Below, one piece after another: positions 41,990 through 47,887 of a stretch of 47,887 bases of DNA. Source of the DNA: Methylocystis sp. (GTDB lineage: Bacteria > Pseudomonadota > Alphaproteobacteria > Rhizobiales > Beijerinckiaceae); the NCBI GenBank assembly GCA_016177005.1, contig JACOWC010000056.1, positions 1 to 47,887 on the forward strand, written 5' to 3'. The notes below the pieces were generated by a model, which had not been told where the DNA came from, ran no database searches, and worked only from the letters and a program-made list of their open reading frames with translations. Numbering within the stretch: the first letter of the stretch is position 1; each line of letters opens with the position of its first letter. Both the position numbers and the translations under genes were made by a program.

Positions 41990-44050
41990 CTATTCCGCTG
42001 CGATTACCCGCGGCGGCGTGAAGGCAATTTCGATCAGCGTGCCTTCGTTACGACTGCTCTTGACGCTGAAGGAGGCGTGATTCGCCTCGATCAAAGCCTT
42101 TGTCAGCGGCAGTCCAAGCCCCGTGCCGCTCGCCTTGCGCGCAGTGTCCACCCGCCGAAACGGTTCGAGCGCGGTTGCGACATCCTCCTCCGACATGCCG
42201 ATCCCGGTGTCCTTGACGCGAATGACGACAGCGCCGGCGTCATTGAGCGCGCTCGATACGATGACCTGCCCGCCCGGTTCGTTGAACTTCACCGCGTTCG
42301 ACAGAAGATTGAGAAGGATCTGCTTTAGGGAGCGCGGATCGGCGCGCAGCGGCGGCAGGCTCGGCGCAAGCGCCAAGCGCAAGACGACGCGCGCCTGATT
42401 GGCCTGCGCCTGCATCATCGACGCGCATTCGGCGATAACCGCATTGGCGTCCACGCGCGCGAAGGAAAGCTCCATCATGCCGGCTTCGATCTTGGAGAGG
42501 TCAAGAAGATCGTTGACGAGCGACAGGACATGCGCGCCGGAGGCGTGCATGTCCTTCAAATATTCTTTGTAGCGCGGAGAGCCGAGCGGCCCGAGACGCT
42601 CTTCCATCATCACTTCGGCGAAGCCGATGATGGCGTTGAGCGGCGTGCGAATCTCATGCGATACGCGGGTGAGAAAATCGGATTTCGCCGCATTGGCGCT
42701 TTCGGCGGCAAGCCGCGCCGCTTCAACCGCGGGGTCGCTTGAAGAGGCGCCTTCTTGCGCCTCGACCGACACGAGGAAGGTCGGTTTTCCCTCGACGGCA
42801 AGCGGGCGCAGCGCGAGGTCAACGGGAGCGCCGCCGGGCGGCGCCCGGGACAATGACAGTCGCGCGCGCGCGCCCGATAGAGCGCGCTGCGAAAAAGCTG
42901 AATCCGGTTTTTCGTCATCCGCACTTGGGCGATTCCGCTCAAATGCAGCGTGATCCAAAACCACGGACATGCGCTGAGCCAGGCTCTGCGCGTCGGAGGG
43001 GCTGAGGAGAGAGGCCAGACTGCGGTTCTCGCAGTCGCGCGCATCGGCGCCAAAGCATGCCGCGAACCGCGCATTGGCCCTCACGATCATTCCCTCAGCG
43101 GTCATGATCGCCAGCGGCGCGCCCGACAGGTCGAAAGCCGCGCCAAGCAGCGCGTTGTCCGATTTCGCCCGCGCGAGCCTCTCTTCGAGCGCGCGAGCGA
43201 GCGCCAAGGCGCTTTGCTCCGGACCCGGGGCGAGAAGTTCGCGGTTGCGCGGCGGCGTGGTCGGTTGATGCGTCTCCGGCGTGTCTTGTTTCGATTCGAG
43301 AGTGGCGGCCGCGTCCGACGCAATGATGCCGCCTTCCTTGAGCGTTCGCGCGATTTCATCGAAAGCCAATCGCTCGCTCGAGCTGAGCGACTCCAGCGCG
43401 TCCGATGCGACGCGCGGAGAAGATGGCGCGCGCAGCGCTACGACGTTGTCCCCTGACGCGCTAAAGGCGCTCCCTTCAGAGTTCGAAGCGCCGACAGCCT
43501 CCGCCGGCGGCTCGGCGGCGCCGCGCAATTCTTGCGCAGGCGAATCTGCGCGAACGCCGAGCGCCGCGATAACGAAAGAGACGCCGCTCTCCGTCTCCAG
43601 GCTGCGGCAAAGAAAGCTGAGCGTTTGCGCCGCGCCCACGAAGCCAAAGCGCAGTCGTTCAAGGCGCAGGCCCTGGTCGCTGCGCAGTTCGCCGACAAGC
43701 GCCGCCAGTCGGCGTGCGCCGGCATCGTCGTCGCGCAACAAGCGCTCGCCTGGAGCGCTTTCCGACCGGACGGAATCGTCTAGTCGATAAGAAATCGCTC
43801 CAGATTCAAAATGCTGGAGCAAAATCTTGTCGAAAAAGTCTATCAACTTTTTCGGATTTTGCTCTAGCGCTCCTACGTCCTCGCCAAAGACGGCGCAGGC
43901 TGAATCGTTGAGAAAATCGATGCGCAGGGGATCGCCGCTGGCGACGACGACCGGCGCGCCGGAGGCGTCAAGAGCAGAAAAAACAGGATCAGCCGCGACG
44001 CAAGCGGCTGCGCGCGCGCTGTGTTCGAGCTCCTCTTGCGAACCGCCCAT
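41990..44050 (-). CDS. PAS-domain sensor histidine kinase, PdhS-like, with repeat-encoded insertions
   Basis: About 686 residues from ATG 44050. A cytoplasmic N-terminal half has two PAS-like regions (APVVVASGDPLRIDFLNDSA; APLAIMTAEGMIVRANARFA) linked by a charged, low-complexity stretch. The kinase core has FLTRVSHEIRTPLNAIIGFA, then EVMMEERLGPLGSPRYKEYL, and the ATPase motifs NLLSNAVKFN, VKDTGIGMSEEDV, GTGLGLPL. This core is of the PdhS/DivJ/PleC group that controls the cell cycle through DivK. Two palindromic repeats are built into the reading frame: at 42878-42958 (residues LDHAAFERNR...) and 43751-43865 (residues EQNPKKLIDFF...). No response regulator adjoins it. Confidence 0.85.
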   Translation of the reverse strand: MGGSQEELEHSARAAACVAADPVFSALDASGAPVVVASGDPLRIDFLNDSACAVFGEDVGALEQNPKKLIDFFDKILLQHFESGAISYRLDDSVRSESAPGERLLRDDDAGARRLAALVGELRSDQGLRLERLRFGFVGAAQTLSFLCRSLETESGVSFVIAALGVRADSPAQELRGAAEPPAEAVGASNSEGSAFSASGDNVVALRAPSSPRVASDALESLSSSERLAFDEIARTLKEGGIIASDAAATLESKQDTPETHQPTTPPRNRELLAPGPEQSALALARALEERLARAKSDNALLGAAFDLSGAPLAIMTAEGMIVRANARFAACFGADARDCENRSLASLLSPSDAQSLAQRMSVVLDHAAFERNRPSADDEKPDSAFSQRALSGARARLSLSRAPPGGAPVDLALRPLAVEGKPTFLVSVEAQEGASSSDPAVEAARLAAESANAAKSDFLTRVSHEIRTPLNAIIGFAEVMMEERLGPLGSPRYKEYLKDMHASGAHVLSLVNDLLDLSKIEAGMMELSFARVDANAVIAECASMMQAQANQARVVLRLALAPSLPPLRADPRSLKQILLNLLSNAVKFNEPGGQVIVSSALNDAGAVVIRVKDTGIGMSEEDVATALEPFRRVDTARKASGTGLGLPLTKALIEANHASFSVKSSRNEGTLIEIAFTPPRVIAAE
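42878..42958 (-). repeat. 117-bp repeat, copy E (81 bp, in frame inside the histidine kinase)
   Basis: Read on the minus strand it matches copy C from TTGGATCACGCTGCATTTGA to CTTTTTCGCAGCGCGCTC, but lacks exactly 36 bases (12 codons) in the middle. It encodes LDHAAFERNRPSADD then EKPDSAFSQRAL. This is the same translation frame as the copy in the cupin gene. Located between the second PAS region and the kinase core. Confidence 0.9.
43751..43865 (-). repeat. Second palindromic repeat type, in frame inside the histidine kinase
   Basis: Perfect or near-perfect stem GAGCAAAATC-TTGTCGAAAAAGT ... ACTTTTTCGG-ATTTTGCTC around a 5-base loop (core 43817-43864). It continues to CTGGAGCGCTTTCCG at 43750. 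The sequence type is different from the 117-bp repeat. On the minus strand the core encodes EQNPKKLIDFFDKIL. It falls in the first PAS region. Confidence 0.85.
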
Positions 44051-44126
44051 GTGCCCTACACCGCCGCGACCGATGGCCGCTCGCCGCGCGCCTGTCAGGC
44101 GTCTCTCGCCCCGACGCCGATCGCGC

Positions 44127-44232
44127 CGCCTTTGGGCGGAATCGCCCAAGGGCAGATAACGTGATCGATCTCAATAGCTTAGAGCGCGCGCTCACGCGAA
44201 AATCCGGTTTTTTCCTTTTCGCCGCGCTCCAA
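44127..44232 (+). repeat. 117-bp repeat, copy F (diverged), upstream of the kinase gene
   Basis: Shows GGGCGGAATCGCCCAAGGGC, then GATAACGTGATCGATCTCAA, TAGCTTAGAGCGCGCGCTCA and AAAATCCGGTTTTTTCC. More diverged than B-D. Lies in the 423-bp gap between the kinase (minus) and the phasin (plus). The rest of that gap (44051-44126, 44233-44473) has no gene; GGAGG at the right end is the phasin ribosome site. Confidence 0.8.
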
Positions 44233-44473
44233 CGAGACGCCAATAAATTAATAGTGGTCGAATGCAAGGTCCACGATCGCCCATCGGACTTCCATATATT
44301 TTTGCATGGCCCGAAGCCTCGGCGCCTGCTGCGGCGCACAAAATTGTTGCGTCGCAACATAAAATGAGGCAGAATGATTGAGCTCGCCGGATTCGCCGTG
44401 GGGCCGGGCGCTACGCGGGTGATAATAGTCTAGCGCGGCGATTGTTTCCTTATTCAGGGCACGGAGGTGCGCT

Positions 44474-44830
44474 ATGGTCGAGTCGATATACCAAATTCCC
44501 ACCGAGGTCCGCGATTTCGCGGAAAAAAGCGTCGAACAGGCGCGCAAGGCTTTTGACGGGTTCGCCGGAGCCGCGCAGAAGGCGCTCGACACTTCGGCGG
44601 ATATCCCGTTCGGGCTGCCGAGCGCCAAGGGCGTGAGCACGAAGGCTCTGTCTTTCGCCCAGGCAAACGTCAACGCCGCCTTCGATCTTGCCCAGAAGCT
44701 TGTCCACGCCCAGGACCCTCAGGAAGTTTTCAAGCTTCAGTCGGAATTCGTGCAGGCGCAGCTCAAGACGATCCAGGAACAGACTCAGGAGCTTGGCGCG
44801 ACCTTTCAACGGTCGACGACGAAGTCCTAA
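44474..44830 (+). CDS. Phasin (polyhydroxyalkanoate granule protein)
   Basis: 118 residues, largely helical and amphipathic. Phasin family pattern: IPTEVRDFAEKSVEQARKAF, DGFAGAAQKALDTSA, KALSFAQANVNAAFDLAQKL, DPQEVFKLQSEFVQAQLKTI and EQTQELG. Coats PHA granules and controls their number. GGAGG six bases before the ATG gives strong translation. Fourteen bases separate it from a second phasin. Confidence 0.9.
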   Translation: MVESIYQIPTEVRDFAEKSVEQARKAFDGFAGAAQKALDTSADIPFGLPSAKGVSTKALSFAQANVNAAFDLAQKLVHAQDPQEVFKLQSEFVQAQLKTIQEQTQELGATFQRSTTKS

Positions 44831-44844
44831 CGGGGAGAAGTTGA

Positions 44845-45306
44845 ATGGCCAATCCGCAGAACGGTTCCCCCAAATCCAAACATTCCGAAATCAAACGTCC
44901 GGCTCCTGGCGCCAAGGAAACTGACGCCCTTCCGGTCGCCAGCGAAGCCGTCGGCGCGGAGCCTGCGCCGGTCGTGATTGAAGCGCAAACGACGACGGTC
45001 GAGCAGGCGCCGTCGACGGCCCTGGCGATCGCCGTAGAGGTAAAGTCGGCGCGCGCCGAGGAATTCGACCCAACGCTCTGGTCGCAGAAGTCGATCGACC
45101 TTTGGGCCGAAAACGCCACCGCGGTTCTCGACTTCGCCGAGCGGCTCGCCAACGCCAAATCGATCGATGAGGTGACCAGTCTTCAGTCGCGTTTCGCGAG
45201 CGAACGGTTCGACACGCTGCTGCGTCATTCGAATGAATTGCTCACGCTCGCGCAACGTCTGTTCGGTTTCTCCATCGCGCCGCTGTACGGCACGCGCGCG
45301 GCGTAA
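44845..45306 (+). CDS. Second phasin-like protein with disordered N-terminus
   Basis: 153 residues. The first 70 are low-complexity and acidic/Ala-rich (SEAVGAEPAPVVIEAQTTTV). The rest is phasin-like: WSQKSIDLWAENATAVLDFA, ERLANAKSIDEVTSLQSRFA, SERFDTLLRHSNELLTLAQR. GGGGAG before the ATG. Forms a pair with the preceding phasin, probably one transcript, ending at repeat copy D, which may stop transcription. Confidence 0.82.
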   Translation: MANPQNGSPKSKHSEIKRPAPGAKETDALPVASEAVGAEPAPVVIEAQTTTVEQAPSTALAIAVEVKSARAEEFDPTLWSQKSIDLWAENATAVLDFAERLANAKSIDEVTSLQSRFASERFDTLLRHSNELLTLAQRLFGFSIAPLYGTRAA

Positions 45307-45317
45307 GCGCCGGTTTA

Positions 45318-45434
45318 GAGCGCGGCTCGCGAAAAAGTGGATGCCGGTTTTTCGCGCAAAGCGCGCTCTAAGCTTTTGGAGTCGATCACGTCATCTGCGT
45401 TTAGGCGATTCCGCCTAAACGCAGCGTGATCTAG
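45318..45434 (-). repeat. 117-bp palindromic interspersed repeat, copy D
   Basis: Reverse orientation: on the minus strand CTAGATCACGCTGCGTTTAG, the inverted core GTTTAGGCGGAATCGCCTAAAC, CGTGATCGACTCC and the GCGAGCCGCGCTC end. The 39-codon frame is open: LDHAAFRRNRLNADDVIDSK then SLERALREKPASTFSRAAL. Lies between the phasin and the converging aroE, where it could serve as a two-way terminator. Confidence 0.93.
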
Positions 45435-45480
45435 TCGCGCAATGAAAAGCGTCGCGGCGAGAACCGCGACGCGCCTTCCT

Positions 45481-46323
45481 TTACAGCGTCGCGACAATTG
45501 TCGCGCGCAGCGTCGGCGTTACGTCCGGCGTGACGCCGGTCCAGTCGCGGAAGGCCGGGCGCGCCTGATGCAACAGCATGCCAAGTCCGTCGACGGGGGT
45601 TGCGCCATGTTTGCGCGCGGCCGCCAATAAAGGCGTTTCCAGAGGCGCGTAGACGATATCGGCGACGAGCGCCGATCTCGGCAATTCGGCGAGCGATAGT
45701 TCGAGCGGCGGCTGGCCGACCATTCCCTGGCTCGTCGCGTTGACGACAAGACCCGCTCCGGCGAGTCCCGCTTCGCGATCTTCCCAAGCGAAGGCCGACA
45801 CGCGCGGCCCGAAATCGGCGGCGAGAATTTCGGCCCGCGCCAAGGTGCGGTTGAAGAGACGAATCTCTCTCGCGCCTGCTTCGAGCAGCCCGTCGACAAT
45901 CGCGCGCGCGCCGCCGCCGGCGCCGATGACGACGCAGGGCGCGCTCTCGGCGCGCCAGCTTGGCGCAGCCTCGCCCAGCGAGGCGACAAAGCCATAGCCG
46001 TCGTAGTTGCGGCCCGCCAGTTCGCCGCTCTTTCCGACGACGACGCAATTGACGGCGCCGATTCGCGCTGCGGACTCATCGACATGATCGACAAAACGGA
46101 GCGCCGTCTCCTTGTGCGGAATGGTAAGATTGCACCCGGCGAAACCGATCGCGGGCATGGCGCGCAGCGCCGCTTCAAGCCGACCTGGCTCGACCGGCAA
46201 CGGCGCATAGCAGCCCTCGATGCCATAGTGCGCAAACCAGTAATTATGGATTTTCGGCGAGCGCGAATGCGCAATCGGCCAGCCCATGACTCCGGCGAGG
46301 ACAAAGCGGCGGCTGTTCGTCAC
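45481..46323 (-). CDS. aroE: Shikimate dehydrogenase
   Basis: 280 residues. NADPH-dependent reduction of 3-dehydroshikimate in aromatic amino acid synthesis. Substrate site: GWPIAHSRSPKIHNYWF and LTIPHKE (catalytic Lys), NYDGYGF (Asp). Nucleotide site: VIGAGGGARAIVDGLLEAG. C-terminal VDGLGMLLHQARPAF. GTG 46323 start with GGAG eight bases upstream. Last gene of the GGCT-panC-acyP-aroE series. Confidence 0.95.
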   Translation of the reverse strand: MTNSRRFVLAGVMGWPIAHSRSPKIHNYWFAHYGIEGCYAPLPVEPGRLEAALRAMPAIGFAGCNLTIPHKETALRFVDHVDESAARIGAVNCVVVGKSGELAGRNYDGYGFVASLGEAAPSWRAESAPCVVIGAGGGARAIVDGLLEAGAREIRLFNRTLARAEILAADFGPRVSAFAWEDREAGLAGAGLVVNATSQGMVGQPPLELSLAELPRSALVADIVYAPLETPLLAAARKHGATPVDGLGMLLHQARPAFRDWTGVTPDVTPTLRATIVATL

Positions 46324-46338
46324 GTCTCGGTCTCCGGA

Positions 46339-46638
46339 TCAGGCGTCGGGCGCGACGGAAAATCCCGCGCCGCAAAATTCGATGAGCGTGGGTTCGTCCG
46401 CCGGCTCCTCGCGCAGCGAGTCGACCCGCGCGAGCCTTGGTCCGCGCCGCGCCGCAATGATAAGCGCGTCCAGCGCCGGACGCGGTCCGGCGGCGATCGC
46501 CTCGACCGCGCCGTCGCGCCTGTTGCGCGCCCAGCCCGTGAGATCAAGCGCCAGCGCCTCGCGGACCAGAAAGGCGCGATAGCCGACGCCCTGCACGCGG
46601 CCTTCGATGACGAGGCGGATGATCTCGAGATCGCTCAT
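46339..46638 (-). CDS. acyP: Acylphosphatase
   Basis: 99 residues. EGRVQGVGYRAFLVREALAL carries the catalytic Arg, and GWARNRRDGAVEAIAAG the catalytic Asn. Cleaves acyl phosphates. Start overlaps the panC stop (ATGA). Confidence 0.93.
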   Translation of the reverse strand: MSDLEIIRLVIEGRVQGVGYRAFLVREALALDLTGWARNRRDGAVEAIAAGPRPALDALIIAARRGPRLARVDSLREEPADEPTLIEFCGAGFSVAPDA

Positions 46639-47492
46639 GATTGAACCGCGATATTGTCGATGAGCCGCGTCGCGCCGAGCTTCGCCGCCGCGAGCAGACG
46701 AATTGGCCCCTCGTCGAGAGAGGAGACGGGCGCCAGCGTCTCGGCATGACGCGCTTCGAGATAGTCGACCTCGAAGCCGGCGTCTGCAAGCCTCGCGCGC
46801 GCCGCGCGCGTCGCGGCGCCGATGTCGTCGCCATTGACGATGCGGCGCGCCGCCTCGCTCAATGCGCCGTAGAGTTCCTTGGCGCGCTCGCGTTCATCGC
46901 GCGCGAGATAAATGTTGCGCGAGGACATGGCGAGACCGTCGGCTTCGCGAAGAGTCGGCGCGCCGAGAATTTCGGTGGCGATGTCGAGATCGCGCGCGAG
47001 ACGCTTGATCACCAGGAACTGCTGATAATCTTTCTCGCCGAAGACCGCGACGTCGGCCCGCGCCTGGTTGAGCAGTTTCGTCACCACGGTGGCGACGCCG
47101 GAAAAATGCGTCGGCCGGAATCGATCTTCAAGATCGGCAAGCGCAGGTCCCTCCATCACGACCTTGGTCGAAAAGCCCGGCGGGTAGATTTCTTCGACCG
47201 ACGGCGCAAAGACGAGATCGACGGCGACGCGCGAAAGCTTTTCGATGTCGGCGGCGAGCGTGCGCGGATAGCGCGCGAAATCTTCATTCGGGCCGAACTG
47301 CGCGGGATTGACGAAAATCGTCACGACCACGCGGTCGGCCACGCGCCGCGCCGCTTCCACGAGCGAGACATGGCCGGCGTGGAGCGCGCCCATCGTCGGA
47401 ACCAGCCCGACGCGCACGCCGGCGGCGCGCCATGCGCTGACGTAGCGGCGAAGTTCCGCGATCGAGCCGACGACAGGAAGCTGCGCATTCAT
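46635..47492 (-). CDS. panC: Pantothenate synthetase
   Basis: 285 residues. Joins pantoate and beta-alanine with ATP in coenzyme A synthesis. Motifs: VPTMGALHAGHVSLVEAARR (HIGH-like), FVNPAQFGPNEDFARYPR, FGEKDYQQFLVIKRLARDL and MSSRNIYLARDERE (KMSKS-like). Overlaps the upstream GGCT gene and the downstream acyP by ATGA-type junctions. Confidence 0.96.
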   Translation of the reverse strand: MNAQLPVVGSIAELRRYVSAWRAAGVRVGLVPTMGALHAGHVSLVEAARRVADRVVVTIFVNPAQFGPNEDFARYPRTLAADIEKLSRVAVDLVFAPSVEEIYPPGFSTKVVMEGPALADLEDRFRPTHFSGVATVVTKLLNQARADVAVFGEKDYQQFLVIKRLARDLDIATEILGAPTLREADGLAMSSRNIYLARDERERAKELYGALSEAARRIVNGDDIGAATRAARARLADAGFEVDYLEARHAETLAPVSSLDEGPIRLLAAAKLGATRLIDNIAVQS

Positions 47493-47887
47493 CGATGGCG
47501 TCCCGATTGGTGAAGGGAGAGCAGGCCAGAGAGATGGTCGACATAGCCGCCGGGCAGCGCGTGGGCGAGCGCCGCGGCGATGATCTCCTCCAAATAGTCC
47601 CGCGACGCCGCGCCGAGATCCGGCCGCGCGCCGACATAGGTCAGCGCGCGGACCGCGCCGACAGGCTCGCGCAGAATCGGGAAATTTTTCTTGGCGTAAA
47701 GTCCGTGGGCGACGTCTTCATAGCGATCGAGCGCCGCCACGTCGCCGACCGCAACGTCCCACAGCACGCCGTGAACGCACATGCGGCGGTCCGGCGCGAC
47801 GCTGATGAAGCCCGAAGCCATGAGGATCGTCCTGAAGCCGGCGAGCCGCCCCCGCCCGATGAGCCGCGACCTCGGACAGCGCGCCGC
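47489..47887 (-). CDS. Gamma-glutamylcyclotransferase-like protein, 5' end cut by window edge
   Basis: 133 residues visible, open at the right edge. Reading in frame from 47887: ARCPRSRLIGRGRLAGFRTI, then LMASGFISVAPDRRMCVHGV, LWDVAVGDVAALDRYEDVAH and the catalytic-type Glu in DRYED. Belongs to the GGCT/AIG2 fold (gamma-glutamyl dipeptides to 5-oxoproline). An ATG at 47821 exists, but the conserved fold continues upstream of it, so it is not the start. 5-oxoproline release would connect to pxpABC in this window, although those genes are some 6 kb away and not in the same operon. Confidence 0.82.
   Translation of the reverse strand, partial: AARCPRSRLIGRGRLAGFRTILMASGFISVAPDRRMCVHGVLWDVAVGDVAALDRYEDVAHGLYAKKNFPILREPVGAVRALTYVGARPDLGAASRDYLEEIIAAALAHALPGGYVDHLSGLLSLHQSGRHR

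Overview
The window reads as chromosomal DNA of a GC-rich alphaproteobacterium, most likely Hyphomicrobiales/Rhizobiales. The rhizobial-type hup/hyp gene order, two phasins, an alphaproteobacterial PdhS-like kinase and many palindromic interspersed repeats point that way. The overall look suggests a type II methanotroph relative (Methylocystis/Methylosinus), but no methane oxidation gene is present, so genus is a guess. No rRNA, tRNA, CRISPR array or phage module was seen.

Left end (1-5.1 kb): part of a type II secretion locus. A prepilin peptidase runs off the left edge, followed by secretin gspD and, converging on it, gspG-gspK. A small secreted protein of unknown function lies beside them.

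5.2-10.7 kb: an envelope polysaccharide patch with a large family-4-type glycosyltransferase, a fragment of an IS3-type insertion sequence, a glycosyltransferase broken by an internal deletion, a WcaF-type acetyltransferase and a family-2 glycosyltransferase.

10.8-30.8 kb: the centrepiece, a complete [NiFe]-hydrogenase locus read entirely on the minus strand: hupU-hupV (H2 sensor), hupS-hupL-hupC (structural genes), hupD, a very short HupE-like gene, hupF, hupGHIJK, hypABFCDE, hoxA and hupT. HupS carries the two extra cysteines of oxygen-tolerant enzymes. HupV has the sensor-type residues (Ile62, Phe110, Gln for His) and no cleavable tail. Two sequences with exact GG-N10-GC spacing, in front of hupS and hupG, look like sigma-54 promoters. 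They match the sigma-54 activator HoxA encoded in the same locus, so sensor, kinase, activator and target promoters are all in the window.

31-38 kb: an aldo/keto reductase, a YafY/WYL regulator fused in frame to a glutathione S-transferase, DUF4239 and DUF2905 membrane proteins, a serine hydrolase, a methyltransferase, gloB, and a cupin carrying an in-frame repeat insertion. 38-42 kb: a DUF5765 membrane protein, the 5-oxoprolinase genes pxpABC and a 24-residue membrane microprotein. 42-47.9 kb: a PAS histidine kinase that has absorbed two different palindromic repeats in frame, two phasins, and a GGCT-panC-acyP-aroE operon, with the first gene cut by the window end.

The most unusual signal is a 117-bp (39-codon) interspersed palindromic repeat with six visible copies. 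Two copies lie inside protein genes in the same reading frame, one with a clean 12-codon deletion. A second palindrome family is also in frame inside the same kinase.
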